64,000 bases of DNA from Neotamlana sedimentorum (GCF_000943565.1 NZ_JTDW01000004.1:434001-498000); one strand, 5' to 3'; shown: positions 53,582 through 63,936, counted from the stretch's first letter. Made by a program: numbers and translations. Notes: a model not told the origin generated them from the sequence alone.

Positions 53582-54694
53582 ATGACATATTACATTCTTG
53601 CTGGCGAAGCTTCGGGCGATTTACATGGCGCTAACTTAATGAAGGCATTGTACAAAGTTGATGCTAATGCAGACATTAGGTTTTGGGGTGGCGATGCCAT
53701 GCAAAATGTTGGTGGCACTTTAGTAAAACACTATAAAGAGCGTGCTTTTATGGGATTTATTGAAGTTATTTTAAACCTCAATAAAATTTTTAAACTAATA
53801 AAATTTTGCAAGCAAGATATTGCAACATTTAAACCCGATGTTATTGTATTTATTGATAACTCCGGATTTAATTTACGAATTGCAAAATGGGCAAAACAGC
53901 AAGGTTTTAAAACCAATTATTATATTTCTCCACAAGTTTGGGCATCGCGTGCAAAACGTGTTTTTGATATAAAACGAGATATTGATTCCATGTATGTAAT
54001 TCTTCCTTTTGTTGAAGATTTTTATAAAAAATACAATTACAACGTGCATTTTGTTGGCCATCCTTTAATTGATGCCATTGCAGATAGAACCCAAGTTAAA
54101 GAAGCTAAATTTAGAGCAGAAAACAAATTAGGAGACAAACCTATTATTGCGCTTTTACCTGGAAGCCGTAAGCAAGAAATAACTAAAATGCTCTCAGTAA
54201 TGCTAAGTTTAGTAGACGATTACAGCAATTACCAATTTGTAATTGCAGGAGCGCCAAGTCAGGAGTTTAGTTTTTACCAGACCTTTATAAAATCTAATAA
54301 CGTTAAGTTTATAGCTAATAAAACCTATGATTTGTTGAGTATTTCGTATGCAGCATTGGTAACTTCAGGAACGGCAACTTTAGAAACCGCTCTATTTAAA
54401 GTACCGCAAGTTGTGTGTTATAAAGGTAGTAATATTTCGTACCAAATTGCAAAACGTATTATTACCTTAAAATATATTTCGTTGGTGAATTTAGTAATGG
54501 ATAAAGAAGTGGTTACCGAGCTAATTCAAAACGATTTCAATAAAAAACGCTTAAAGCAAGAATTAAACAACATTTTAAATGAAGACATGCGAAAAACCAT
54601 GTTTTTGGATTATTTTGAATTAGAAAAAAAATTAGGTGGTAAAGGTGCCAGCAAAAAAACAGCCGAATTAATTTTTAAAAATGCCCAAATTTAA
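53582..54694 (+). CDS. lpxB: lipid-A-disaccharide synthase
   Basis: A 370-residue GT19 glycosyltransferase that joins two acylated glucosamine units to lipid A disaccharide 1-phosphate. Signatures are ILAGEASGDLHGANLMKAL, FWGGDAMQ, MGFIEVI, VIFIDNSGFNLRIAKWAK, YYISPQVWASR, VGHPLID, LLPGSRKQEI, and SGTATLETALFKVPQVV. Length is normal. It starts the lipid-A/envelope part of this gene run (surE, small membrane protein, lpxB, NlpC/P60 lipoprotein, comEC). Confidence 0.97.
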   Translation: MTYYILAGEASGDLHGANLMKALYKVDANADIRFWGGDAMQNVGGTLVKHYKERAFMGFIEVILNLNKIFKLIKFCKQDIATFKPDVIVFIDNSGFNLRIAKWAKQQGFKTNYYISPQVWASRAKRVFDIKRDIDSMYVILPFVEDFYKKYNYNVHFVGHPLIDAIADRTQVKEAKFRAENKLGDKPIIALLPGSRKQEITKMLSVMLSLVDDYSNYQFVIAGAPSQEFSFYQTFIKSNNVKFIANKTYDLLSISYAALVTSGTATLETALFKVPQVVCYKGSNISYQIAKRIITLKYISLVNLVMDKEVVTELIQNDFNKKRLKQELNNILNEDMRKTMFLDYFELEKKLGGKGASKKTAELIFKNAQI

Positions 54695-54701
54695 TATTAC
54701 C

Positions 54702-55208
54702 ATGAAAAAACTTGTACTTTTATTAATGCTTCTTGTTGCATTTAGTAGTTGTAAATCTTCAAAGAGTACAAAAGGTAAATCATCTAAAACTACCGTTAAA
54801 TCTAAAAAAAACACATCAAAATCTAAAGCAGATAATATTATTGATTATGCCGAACAGTTTAAAGGCGTAAAATACAAATGGGGAGGAACCACTAAAAAAG
54901 GAATGGACTGCTCTGGCTTAATTTACACTTCATTTACAGCTAACAATGTGCAACTACCTAGAATATCGAGAGATATGGCGAAACGTGGTACAAAAGTTAA
55001 TTTAAAAAATGTACATAAAGGCGATTTACTCTTTTTTAAAACAGGAAAAAATAAAAGAAACGATATTAACCATGTAGGATTGATTGTAGATATTGTCGAT
55101 AATGATATTAAGTTTATTCACTCTACAACTAGTAAAGGTGTTATTGTTTCAGGACTTAATGAAACTTATTGGTTAAAAGCTTTTATTGAAGCGCGTCGCG
55201 TTTTGTAA
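54702..55208 (+). CDS. NlpC/P60-family (C40) peptidase lipoprotein
   Basis: A 168-residue precursor. The start at 54702 gives MKKLVLLLMLLVAFSSC, a lipoprotein signal; an ATG at 54681 is inside lpxB and adds a hydrophilic stretch. After a Lys/Ser-rich linker (about 20-45) the C40 domain has YKWGGTTKKGMDCSGLIYTS with the catalytic Cys, HVGLIVDIVDND with the catalytic His, and FIHSTTSKGV with the third polar residue. It probably cleaves peptidoglycan stem peptides (D-Glu to diamino acid bond) from the outer membrane side. Confidence 0.93.
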   Translation: MKKLVLLLMLLVAFSSCKSSKSTKGKSSKTTVKSKKNTSKSKADNIIDYAEQFKGVKYKWGGTTKKGMDCSGLIYTSFTANNVQLPRISRDMAKRGTKVNLKNVHKGDLLFFKTGKNKRNDINHVGLIVDIVDNDIKFIHSTTSKGVIVSGLNETYWLKAFIEARRVL

Positions 55209-55234
55209 GATATTTATTATATTTAGAAGCGACT

Positions 55235-57274
55235 ATGAAGCTTCTAAACTTTACCATTATCAATCTTACTATTTGCCTAATTCTAGGCATTGTAATGGGT
55301 TATTTTATAAATATAACCGTTACAATTTCATTAGTTACTTCTGCCCTATTTTTATTGTTATTAGCCATAAGCTATGTGTATTTTAAAAACAAGCTTAATT
55401 CATTGATATGGTTTGGAGTTTTGGCTTATTTAACAATTATTTCTATTGGTGTACTTACCGTAAATTTTCATAATCAAAAAAACCATATAAATCATTATAC
55501 TAAAACAATTTCCTACGGCGAAAACAATATTAAAACTATAAGTTTTAGGGTAAAAGAAATACTGAAACCAGGAAACTATTATAATAAATATGTGGTTGAT
55601 ATTTTAAAAATTGATAGCACTAAAGTTTCCGGAAAAACACTATTAAACATTGAAAAAGATAGTACCGAAATTCGTTTAAATGTTGATGAAATAGCCATAA
55701 CCAAAGCACAGTTAAAGGATTTAATTCACCCTTTAAATCCGCATCAATTTGATTATAAAAACTATTTAAGTAAGCAATACATTTACCATCAAATATTCAC
55801 AACAAATAATGCTGTTTTAAAACTAGACTCAAAATCAAAAAGTATTTTAGGTTTTGCAAACACTATTAGAACCTTTATCAATGCAAAACTTAAAGATTAT
55901 CATTTTTCAAAAGATGAATTAAGCATTGTTAATGCACTACTGTTAGGTCAACGACAAGATATTAGCAAAAACATTTACACCAGTTACACCAATGCTGGAG
56001 CTATTCATATTTTAGCGGTTTCTGGTTTACACGTTGGTATTATTCTCTTTATTTTAAATATTGTTTTTAAACCTATTGAACAATTTAAAAATGGTAAGGT
56101 GTTTAAAACTATTTTAATTGTTTGTTTCCTTTGGGCTTTTGCTGTAATTTCAGGTTTATCGGCTTCAGTAACGCGAGCAGTTACTATGTTTAGCATTTTA
56201 GCAATTGCTATGAATTTAAAACGGCCAACTAATATTTACAACACCTTAGCCATTTCAATGTTTTTTATTTTATTAGTAAAACCTATGTTTTTGTTCGATG
56301 TTGGTTTCCAACTTAGTTATTTAGCCGTTTTTAGCATTGTTACTATCGACCCTATTTTATATAAACTATGGCAACCCAAAAATAAGTTTCTCGACAAATA
56401 CTGGCATACTTTTACGGTTACAGTATCTGCTCAATTTGGTATTATTCCTATTAGTTTATATTATTTTCACCAGTTTCCGGGGTTATTTTTTATTTCGAAT
56501 TTAGTTATTATTCCTTTCCTCGGCCTTATTTTAGGTTTGGGAGTTTTGGTAATTGTATTAGCTTGTATAAATGCCTTACCTCAATTTTTAGCTACAAGTT
56601 TTGGCTATATAATTAATTTAATGAACGATTTTGTGGGTTGGGTTTCTCAGCAAGAAGACTTTCTATTTAAAGCTATTCCTTTTAGTTTTATTTATGTAAT
56701 AACTAGCTATTTTTTAATTACAGCTTTTGTGAGATGTTGCATTAAAAAAACTTATTGGAACATTCGTTTATTCTTGATTTCTGTCTTAATATTTCAACTA
56801 GCTTTTTTTTATACAGATTTAACTAAACCTTCAAACGAATTTATTGTGTTTCATAAAAGTAGATTTAGCCTTATCGGAAATACTTCAAACAACAATATTA
56901 CTATTGCTTCAGATTTAGATAGCTTAGAACATTCAAAAACAAAAATCATTAAAGATTACCGCATAGGAAACCACATAAATCAAGAAAAACATCAAGCTTT
57001 ACAAACCTATTATCAACTCAACAACACTTCTATTTTGGTAGTTGATAGCTTAGGAATTTATAATTTTAAATCCGTAAAACCAGATTATGTATTACTGCGG
57101 CAATCACCAAAAATTAATTTAAACCGATTGATTGATTCTATAAACCCAAAACAAATTATAGCGGACGGCAGCAATTACAAAAGCTATATTGAACATTGGG
57201 AAACCGTTTGCTTAAAACGAAAAATCCCTTTTCACCAAACAAGTAAAAAGGGCGCTTTTATTTTAAATTATTAA
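55235..57274 (+). CDS. comEC: ComEC/Rec2-family DNA uptake protein
   Basis: A 679-residue membrane protein. An N-terminal DUF4131-like region (about 1-180) has two to three helices and a soluble part with LIHPLNPHQFDYKNYLSKQ; the Competence domain (about 205-480) has NALLLGQRQDISKNIYTSYT, AGAIHILAVSGLHVGIILFI, SGLSASVTRAVTMFSILA and VGFQLSYLAVFSIV. The C-terminal 150 residues are soluble but I see no HxHxDH metallo-beta-lactamase motif, as usual in this phylum. It moves single-stranded DNA across the inner membrane; together with ComM it hints at natural transformability. Confidence 0.94.
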   Translation: MKLLNFTIINLTICLILGIVMGYFINITVTISLVTSALFLLLLAISYVYFKNKLNSLIWFGVLAYLTIISIGVLTVNFHNQKNHINHYTKTISYGENNIKTISFRVKEILKPGNYYNKYVVDILKIDSTKVSGKTLLNIEKDSTEIRLNVDEIAITKAQLKDLIHPLNPHQFDYKNYLSKQYIYHQIFTTNNAVLKLDSKSKSILGFANTIRTFINAKLKDYHFSKDELSIVNALLLGQRQDISKNIYTSYTNAGAIHILAVSGLHVGIILFILNIVFKPIEQFKNGKVFKTILIVCFLWAFAVISGLSASVTRAVTMFSILAIAMNLKRPTNIYNTLAISMFFILLVKPMFLFDVGFQLSYLAVFSIVTIDPILYKLWQPKNKFLDKYWHTFTVTVSAQFGIIPISLYYFHQFPGLFFISNLVIIPFLGLILGLGVLVIVLACINALPQFLATSFGYIINLMNDFVGWVSQQEDFLFKAIPFSFIYVITSYFLITAFVRCCIKKTYWNIRLFLISVLIFQLAFFYTDLTKPSNEFIVFHKSRFSLIGNTSNNNITIASDLDSLEHSKTKIIKDYRIGNHINQEKHQALQTYYQLNNTSILVVDSLGIYNFKSVKPDYVLLRQSPKINLNRLIDSINPKQIIADGSNYKSYIEHWETVCLKRKIPFHQTSKKGAFILNY

Positions 57275-57279
57275 TTGTT

Positions 57280-57750
57280 TTAATTTACTGGTGCTACAAT
57301 ATTATTAGCGACTTCGAGCCATTTTTGAGCACCTCCGCGCACGTAACCCGTTTTTCCTAAGCTATTTAAATTCTTTTTTCCATCTTGCGCCAAACCAGGT
57401 TTTGCAAAATGTACCGAAGGATATCCAGTTACTTTAAATATTTTTTGAAGTTGATAATTCTGAATTTGTAACTCGCGCTCTAATTGTTTACGTCTCGGAA
57501 AATCTAACTCTACTAAAACAACATTTTGTTTTGCCCAGTTTTTAAAATCGGAAGTTTTAAACACTTCATTTTGCAATCGAGTACACCATCCGCACCAATC
57601 GGAACCTGTAAAAAATAACATTAAAGGTTTGTTTTCAGAATTAGCTATTTCGTAAGCCTCATTCATATCGGTATGCCATGTTAATGCTTCTTGAGCATTA
57701 GAAACAGAATAAGAACCAATAAATAAAAACGTTATTAAAATATATCTCAT
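57280..57750 (-). CDS. secreted thioredoxin-fold protein with CGWC site
   Basis: A 156-residue thioredoxin-family protein. MRYILITFLFIGSYSVSNAQ is a signal peptide. The fold starts WHTDMNEAYEIANSENKPLM and the active site is FFTGSDWCGWCTRLQNEVF (CGWC), with the cis-Pro region VTGYPSVHF. It is likely a periplasmic thiol-disulfide protein. It lies 6 bases after a second thioredoxin gene on the same strand, so the two form a pair, maybe as a reductant pathway for envelope proteins. Confidence 0.9.
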   Translation of the reverse strand: MRYILITFLFIGSYSVSNAQEALTWHTDMNEAYEIANSENKPLMLFFTGSDWCGWCTRLQNEVFKTSDFKNWAKQNVVLVELDFPRRKQLERELQIQNYQLQKIFKVTGYPSVHFAKPGLAQDGKKNLNSLGKTGYVRGGAQKWLEVANNIVAPVN

Positions 57751-57756
57751 AATCTA

Positions 57757-58302
57757 TTATCCTTTAAATTCAGCATTAAAGTTTTCATAATATGTATTAA
57801 ATTCTTCTTGCGAAGTTATATTCTTATGGTCGTCGTTTTTAAACATCTTTAAATAAATTTCAATTTGACTTGGGGTTTGATATCCGCGCAACGGTGTAAT
57901 AAGATCTCCGTTTTCATCGAAAAACACAACCGTTGGATATGCATTTATTTGAAGATATCTTGCAAAATCATGTGGTGAATTTCTACTGTTTGCATTTGCA
58001 GGATTATAATCAGGGTTACCAAAAACGGTATCTTTATAATTAATCTCATCGTTACCTTCACCATTAAACTTTACGGCATAATAATGTTGATTTACATAGT
58101 TTGCTACGTCTTCATTTTGAAACGTGTTTTTATCTAGCATCTTACAAGGCCCGCACCAACTGGTATAAACATCCATCATAATTTTTTTGGGTGTTTTCTT
58201 TTGAAGTGCTAAGGCTTCATTTAAGGTTAGCCACTTAATTTCTTGAGCACTAGTTGTAATAGTAACCAAGGCAATAAAAATTGTAAATAGTATATGTTTC
58301 AT
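57757..58302 (-). CDS. secreted thioredoxin-fold protein with CGPC site
   Basis: A 181-residue protein from the ATG at 58302; the frame also has an ATG at 58362, 20 codons earlier, but MKHILFTIFIALVTITTSAQ is the natural signal peptide and the terminator of the POT operon lies over that upstream stretch. The active site is DVYTSWCGPCKMLDKNTF (CGPC), and the cis-Pro loop is INAYPTVVFFDENGDLI. The DUF255-like insert KDTVFGNPDYNPANANSRNSP is unusual. It is the first gene of a two-gene unit with the CGWC thioredoxin. Confidence 0.9.
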   Translation of the reverse strand: MKHILFTIFIALVTITTSAQEIKWLTLNEALALQKKTPKKIMMDVYTSWCGPCKMLDKNTFQNEDVANYVNQHYYAVKFNGEGNDEINYKDTVFGNPDYNPANANSRNSPHDFARYLQINAYPTVVFFDENGDLITPLRGYQTPSQIEIYLKMFKNDDHKNITSQEEFNTYYENFNAEFKG

Positions 58303-58337
58303 AACCCGTTTAGTTTCAAAAGTCGTTCCGAACTTAC

Positions 58338-58364
58338 AAAAAATGCCCCTTAAAAGGAGCATTT
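58338..58364 (-). terminator. intrinsic terminator of the peptide-transport cluster
   Basis: Arms 58341-58350 and 58355-58364 form a 10-bp stem with one G-U pair and a TAAA loop. On the minus strand six T residues (58343-58338) follow. It lies 27 bases past the stop of the second POT transporter. Confidence 0.82.
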
Positions 58365-58390
58365 TATTCTATTTTTTATGATTTTATCGA

Positions 58391-60133
58391 TTAACGAACA
58401 CCATGCATTAGCTTTTTTATGATTGGTTGAAATACGATTGAAATCACACCTACAGCAACAGACACTATTGTTAACAACCAAAAGAAGTAACTAATACCGT
58501 TCTCGTCGGCAATTTTATCTACGTTTTCACCAAATACTCCAGCACCTTTCATACCAATAGCAACGGCTAAATACCAAACTCCAAACATAAAAGCTATCAT
58601 TCTTGCTGGCACTAATTTACTAACATAAGATAACCCAACCGGAGAAATACAAAGCTCGCCCATGGTGTGAAATAAGTACACTAAAATTAACCAAATAATA
58701 CTAACCGAAGCTGTTTTAGCTCCTGGCTCAATACCCGCAGCTCCAAAGGCTACACAGGCCATTCCTAACCCTAATAAAAACATACCAATACCGTATTTAA
58801 CATTGGCAGAAGGATTGTATTTACTTTCCCACCATTTTGAAAACAACGGTGCTAATGTTATTATAAATAACGAGTTTAAGCTCGCAAACCAAGAGGCCGG
58901 AATTTCTAAATTTTCACTATTAAATTGATTAACTAGCATCCATATAGCAATACCCCAAACAATAATAAAACTTAAGCTTAAAACTAAGTTTGCCCACTTA
59001 TATTTAGCAAAAGTTTGTTTAAAAAGTAAAATTAGTACCCATGAAATAATACCTAAAGGCACAACCACTAAACAGGTATTTACAATTCTAAAAATATTCG
59101 CCGAGGCACCATCTAAAGATCTATCGGTATAATCGTTTGCAAAAATAGTTAGTGTTCCTGGAGATTGCTCGAAAATAGCCCAGAAAAACACCGAAAGTAG
59201 CGCGAAAAATGCAACTGCTATTAATTTATCTCTGGTTATGGAAGAATATTGTGTAAAGCGATAAACTAGTAATACTAAAAACAATCCTAATGCCGTTAAA
59301 ATGGCTATATTATTGCCTTGCTCTCCTAAAAAGCCAAATACATTAATTGCGCCATCGGAAATTGTGGTTGCTGGCGCATTAATAATCCACAGTAACCCTA
59401 AAGCTACCATAATAAATATTAATATTAATTGCCATGTGGTAAATGGTACACGTTTATCGGTATCTTGAGCTTCAATAGAATTGGCATCATTCTTTACAGG
59501 TTTTAATCCTATTTTTCCAAATATATTTTGAGCCAACCAAAACTGAATTAACCCAAAAAGCATGAACACTCCTGCCAAACCAAAGCCTAAGCTCCACCCC
59601 ACTTGTTCACCTAAATAACCGCATAAAATAATTCCAATGAAAGCACCAGCATTTACCCCCATGTAAAATATAGTGTAGGCACCGTCTTTTTTCTCGGGTC
59701 TATCTTTATACATTTCGGAAATAATAGAAGTCATATTAGGTTTAAAAAAGCCGTTACCTATTACCAACAAACCTAAACCTAAGTAAATAGACCAAGGCGT
59801 TTCTATAGCCATTGATGCGTGACCAAGCGTCATTAAAAGAGCACCTACTAAAACGGCATATCTAAAACCTATAATTTTATCGGCAAAATAACCACCCATC
59901 ATAGTTGATAAATATACCAAGCCTACATAAGAGCCAAATAAAGCCATAGCATGCTCTCGCGGCCAGCCCCAACCTTCATCGAATAATGAAGCGGTTAAGA
60001 ATAACACTAAAAGTGAACGCATGCCGTAATATGAGAAACGTTCCCACATTTCGGTAAAAAACAATACAAATAATCCTGATGGATGACCTAAAACGGTGCT
60101 TTTAAAAAATTGATCGGTTGAATTTTGAGCCAT
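58391..60133 (-). CDS. POT-family proton-coupled peptide transporter (long form)
   Basis: A 580-residue MFS transporter with about 14 helices. Family signatures are FFTEMWERFSYYGMRSLLVL at the start, YFADKIIGFRYAVLVGALL, GNGFFKPNMTSIISEMYKD, GAYTIFYMGVNAGAFIGIIL and FEQSPGTLTIFAND; the end has LFHTMGELCISPVGLSYVSK. It imports di- and tripeptides with protons. It has a longer central loop than its paralogue next door, with which it shares about half its sequence by eye. The pair and the peptidase form a peptide-use cluster. Confidence 0.94.
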   Translation of the reverse strand: MAQNSTDQFFKSTVLGHPSGLFVLFFTEMWERFSYYGMRSLLVLFLTASLFDEGWGWPREHAMALFGSYVGLVYLSTMMGGYFADKIIGFRYAVLVGALLMTLGHASMAIETPWSIYLGLGLLVIGNGFFKPNMTSIISEMYKDRPEKKDGAYTIFYMGVNAGAFIGIILCGYLGEQVGWSLGFGLAGVFMLFGLIQFWLAQNIFGKIGLKPVKNDANSIEAQDTDKRVPFTTWQLILIFIMVALGLLWIINAPATTISDGAINVFGFLGEQGNNIAILTALGLFLVLLVYRFTQYSSITRDKLIAVAFFALLSVFFWAIFEQSPGTLTIFANDYTDRSLDGASANIFRIVNTCLVVVPLGIISWVLILLFKQTFAKYKWANLVLSLSFIIVWGIAIWMLVNQFNSENLEIPASWFASLNSLFIITLAPLFSKWWESKYNPSANVKYGIGMFLLGLGMACVAFGAAGIEPGAKTASVSIIWLILVYLFHTMGELCISPVGLSYVSKLVPARMIAFMFGVWYLAVAIGMKGAGVFGENVDKIADENGISYFFWLLTIVSVAVGVISIVFQPIIKKLMHGVR

Positions 60134-60145
60134 GTTTTTTTCTTA

Positions 60146-61546
60146 TTATTGTTTATCTGCTATCTCAAATCCTTCTGCTTCTTTTGTACTGTAATCAACC
60201 TCATTATCTTCTGCGCCATGAGTTAATTTCTTTAATTTCTTTAAAAATAAAAATACCAAAAGCGCAAAACCAATACAAAAAATAGCTATTCCTGTAAATA
60301 CTTTAAACTCGCCGAAAACCGAAGAGGATTCTCCTAATAAACCTGCTGCTTTATTTCCTAAACCTGTTGTCGCAAAATAAATACCCATCATAATAGAAGC
60401 ATATTTTGCTGGAGCTAATTTTGTAACAAATGAAAGTGAAACTGGAGATAAACACAACTCACCAATTGTATGAAATAAATAAGCTAATACTAGCCAAATC
60501 ATCATAGAACTTCCAGTTGTATCATATTCGTTTGCTGCTGCCGACATAAATAAGAAACCTACACCTGTAATACCCAAACCAACAATCATTTTAAAAAGCG
60601 AAGAAGCCTCTGTTCCTTTTAATTGTCTCTTAGACCAAAATCCTGCAATAGCAACACCTAGTGTTATAATAAAGAAAGAGTTTAAAGATTGAAACCAAGT
60701 TGCTGGAACTTCCCAACCTAATAACATTCTATTAGTCTTTTCTTTCGCATATATATTCATTAAACCTCCTGCTTGCTCAAATGCAGCAAAGAAAGCTATG
60801 ATTAAAAGGAAAGAGATTAAAAGTACCACTACTCTATCTTTTTCAATTTTTGTTAATGGTCTTTTATAATCTTCTTGATCTTGTACACTTTCAGACTTAC
60901 CTAAATAATTACCTACGTGAACTAAGTATTTTTGTCCTGCTAAAAATTGGATTAATCCTAAAACCATTAAAATTCCTGCTAAACCAAAGCCATAATGCCA
61001 ACCATGAACCTCGCCTACATAGCCTACAACTAAGCCTGATAAAAAAGCGCCTACATTAATGCCTATATAAAATATTGTAAATCCTTTATCTCTTCTTACA
61101 TCGCCTTTTTTGTAAAGCCCTCCTACCATTGTAGATATATTAGGTTTTAAACACCCAACTCCTAAAATAATAAAACCAAGACCTGTATAAAACGCCCACA
61201 TAGCTTCTATAGCTAAAACACTATGACCTATAACTAGCAGTACGGCGCCTACAATTACCGATTTTTTTTGACCTAAATATCTGTCGGCTAAAAATCCTCC
61301 AGGAATAGACATTATATAAACCAATGCAGTATACCAACCATATAGCGCTAAAGCTTCACCTTGCGACCAACCAACACCCGGATTTTTCCCTGTAGTTTCT
61401 GATGTTAAGTATAACACCAATAAAGCACGCATACCGTAATAAGAGAAACGCTCCCACATTTCGGTAAAAAACAAAACATAAAGCCCTTTTGGGTGCCCCC
61501 ATAATTCTTCTTCATGAGGCCTTTTAATGGTTGTTGAATTCGTCAT
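60146..61546 (-). CDS. POT-family proton-coupled peptide transporter (short form)
   Basis: A 466-residue paralogue of the neighbouring transporter. It shows FFTEMWERFSYYGMRALLVL, FLADRYLGQKKSVIVGAVLL, GVGCLKPNISTMVGGLYKKG, FTIFYIGINVGAFLSGLVVG and LFHTIGELCLSPVSLSFVTK; the FEQAGGLMNIYAKEKTNR segment matches the FEQSPG region. It lacks the central insert of its paralogue and has about 12 helices. It is 12 bases upstream of the other POT gene and 27 bases after the peptidase gene on the same strand. Confidence 0.94.
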   Translation of the reverse strand: MTNSTTIKRPHEEELWGHPKGLYVLFFTEMWERFSYYGMRALLVLYLTSETTGKNPGVGWSQGEALALYGWYTALVYIMSIPGGFLADRYLGQKKSVIVGAVLLVIGHSVLAIEAMWAFYTGLGFIILGVGCLKPNISTMVGGLYKKGDVRRDKGFTIFYIGINVGAFLSGLVVGYVGEVHGWHYGFGLAGILMVLGLIQFLAGQKYLVHVGNYLGKSESVQDQEDYKRPLTKIEKDRVVVLLISFLLIIAFFAAFEQAGGLMNIYAKEKTNRMLLGWEVPATWFQSLNSFFIITLGVAIAGFWSKRQLKGTEASSLFKMIVGLGITGVGFLFMSAAANEYDTTGSSMMIWLVLAYLFHTIGELCLSPVSLSFVTKLAPAKYASIMMGIYFATTGLGNKAAGLLGESSSVFGEFKVFTGIAIFCIGFALLVFLFLKKLKKLTHGAEDNEVDYSTKEAEGFEIADKQ

Positions 61547-61573
61547 AAATATATTTTGATAGTTAGTTAATTT

Positions 61574-63811
61574 TTATCTTTTAATATTCGATTTGGTTTT
61601 TATTTCTTCTGGTTTTTCGTCTTTTATTTTATCACCTAAATTTTCATCAATAAAACTGGTCATTTTATTATATAAATGAAGTCTAGTATTCCCACCATAA
61701 ATACCATGGTTTTTATCTGGATACATGGCCCAATCGAATTGTTTATTCGCTTGAATTAAAGCTTCAGTTAATCGCATAGCGTTTTGAGCATGCACATTAT
61801 CATCGGCAGTTCCATGGACTAAAAGAAAATCGCCTTTTAACTTATCTACGTGATTTATTGGCGAATTTTCGTCGTAACCAGATGGGTTTTCCTGTGGGGT
61901 GGTCATATAACGTTCTGTGTATATAGTATCGTAAAAACGCCAGCTAGTTACTGGTGCAACAGCAATAGCCATTTTAAAGACATCGTTTCCTTTAAATAAG
62001 CAATTACTACTCATAAAACCACCAAAACTCCAGCCCCAAATTCCTATTCTGCTCGCATCAATATATGGTAATTCACCTAGTTGTTTAGCCGCAGCTATTT
62101 GGTCTTCAACTTCATATTTTCCAAGTTCATTTTGTGTAACCTTTTTAAAATTGGCTCCTTTAAAACCTGTCCCTCTACCATCAACACAAGCAATTATATA
62201 TCCTTTTTGGGCTAACATTTGGTACCAATAATCGTCTGCTCTATTCCAACGGTTTGCCACTTGTTGCGATCCAGGACCAGAATATTGATACATAAAAAGC
62301 GGATACTGCTTATTTTCATCAAAATTGGCAGGTTTTATCATCCACATATTTAAATCATTACCATTTACATGAATGGTACTAAATTCTTTTTCTGAGGTTT
62401 TATATTCCGAAAGTTTTTGCGCTAATATATCGTTATCTTTTATGCTCTTGATTAAATTTCCTGATGATGCACTATTTAAAGAATACTCTGGCGGTGTGGT
62501 TGCGCTAGAAAAAGTATTGATAAAATACGAGAAATCGGCACTAAACGAAGCATTGTTAGTCCCTTCACTTTTTGTTAATCGCTTTTTGTTTCGTCCGTTA
62601 AGCTTAATAGAATATACATCTCTGTTGATAGAACCATTTTCTACCGATTGATAAAAAATAACTTTTTCTTTTTCGTCATAACCATAATAATCGGTTACTT
62701 CCCAATTTCCTTTTGTAACTTGGTTAATTAATTTGCCTGTTTTACCGTAGTGATAAATGTGGTTATATCCGTCTTTTTCACTAGTCCAGATAAAACTGTT
62801 ATCCTTTAAAAAGGTTAAGTTAAACGTTACGTCAATATAAGCTTTATCGGTTTCGGCTAAAACTAAGTTCGATGTGTTTTTATCCGTATTAATCATCCAT
62901 AAATCCAATTCGTTTTGGTGACGATTCATGTATTGTGCACTTAAAATATCGGCTTCGTTAGTCCATTTTATTCTGGGAATGTAAAAATCGTTATAAGTTT
63001 TATCAACCTCAATGTTGCTCACATTTTTATCGTTTAAATTATAAACATGGAGCGACACTTTTGAATTTGCTTCACCAGCTTTAGGGTATTTAAATTCTTG
63101 TTGGTCTGGATAAAGCGTTTCACCATAAACATCCATTGAAAACTCAGGGACTTCGGTTTCATCAAAACGAATAAAAGCAATTTTGTTACTATCTGCATTC
63201 CAATCAAAGGCACGTACAAAGCTAAATTCTTCTTCGTAAACCCAATCGGTAATACCATTTATAATTTCATTTTTCTTGCCATCGGTTGTTATTTGAAATA
63301 CTTCGCCTGTTTCTAAATTTTTATAAAACAAGTTATTTTCATGTCCATAAGCTAAAAATTTACCGTTTGGAGAAAAGGTTGGTTCTTGTATTTTATAATC
63401 GGCAACGGCGTTAAGCGCTTTAGTTTTTACATTATAAACGTAATAATTACCTAATGATGAACGACGGTATATAGACTCTTCGTTTGTTGCTAACAATACC
63501 ATAGATTCATCTTTACTAAAGGTATAATCAGAAAAATATTGAATCGCATCTAAATTAGCCGAACTTACTAAAGTTTTAACCTTTTTAAGCGTTTTATAAT
63601 CGTAAATATCGATTGAAGTACTACGCGTTGCCCTGTCAAAATCTAAAACCGAATATTGCTGTCCGTTCGACATGGAATGTAACGCATCCATATATTCTGT
63701 AGCAAAGGTTCTGTTTTTCCAAATGTCTTCAAGAGTAATTTCTTTGATTTGCGCAATTGTAATTGAAGATATAAAAACGCAAATCCAAAAAGATAATTTT
63801 AGGTGTTTCAT
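61574..63811 (-). CDS. dipeptidyl-peptidase IV-like S9 peptidase
   Basis: A 745-residue secreted serine peptidase. MKHLKLSFWICVFISSITIAQ is a signal peptide. The N-terminal eight-bladed propeller (about 30-470) contains YSVLDFDRATRSTSIDIYDY and GITDWVYEEEFSFVRAFDWN, where the YEEE motif binds the substrate N-terminus in DPP4. The C-terminal hydrolase (about 490-745) has the nucleophile GIWGWSFGGFMSS, Asp in HGTADDNVH and His in YPDKNHGIYGGN. It removes dipeptides from periplasmic peptides, which the two downstream POT transporters could take in. Confidence 0.95.
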   Translation of the reverse strand: MKHLKLSFWICVFISSITIAQIKEITLEDIWKNRTFATEYMDALHSMSNGQQYSVLDFDRATRSTSIDIYDYKTLKKVKTLVSSANLDAIQYFSDYTFSKDESMVLLATNEESIYRRSSLGNYYVYNVKTKALNAVADYKIQEPTFSPNGKFLAYGHENNLFYKNLETGEVFQITTDGKKNEIINGITDWVYEEEFSFVRAFDWNADSNKIAFIRFDETEVPEFSMDVYGETLYPDQQEFKYPKAGEANSKVSLHVYNLNDKNVSNIEVDKTYNDFYIPRIKWTNEADILSAQYMNRHQNELDLWMINTDKNTSNLVLAETDKAYIDVTFNLTFLKDNSFIWTSEKDGYNHIYHYGKTGKLINQVTKGNWEVTDYYGYDEKEKVIFYQSVENGSINRDVYSIKLNGRNKKRLTKSEGTNNASFSADFSYFINTFSSATTPPEYSLNSASSGNLIKSIKDNDILAQKLSEYKTSEKEFSTIHVNGNDLNMWMIKPANFDENKQYPLFMYQYSGPGSQQVANRWNRADDYWYQMLAQKGYIIACVDGRGTGFKGANFKKVTQNELGKYEVEDQIAAAKQLGELPYIDASRIGIWGWSFGGFMSSNCLFKGNDVFKMAIAVAPVTSWRFYDTIYTERYMTTPQENPSGYDENSPINHVDKLKGDFLLVHGTADDNVHAQNAMRLTEALIQANKQFDWAMYPDKNHGIYGGNTRLHLYNKMTSFIDENLGDKIKDEKPEEIKTKSNIKR

Positions 63812-63936
63812 TAAAAATGATGTTTAATTTTCAAAATGAGCCCAAGTTTACTAAAAATTCTGCAAAAAACAGATAACATTAACACTTTAATAAGAGGCTT
63901 CTATAAATTAAATAATTAAAACTAAATGAAGAATAC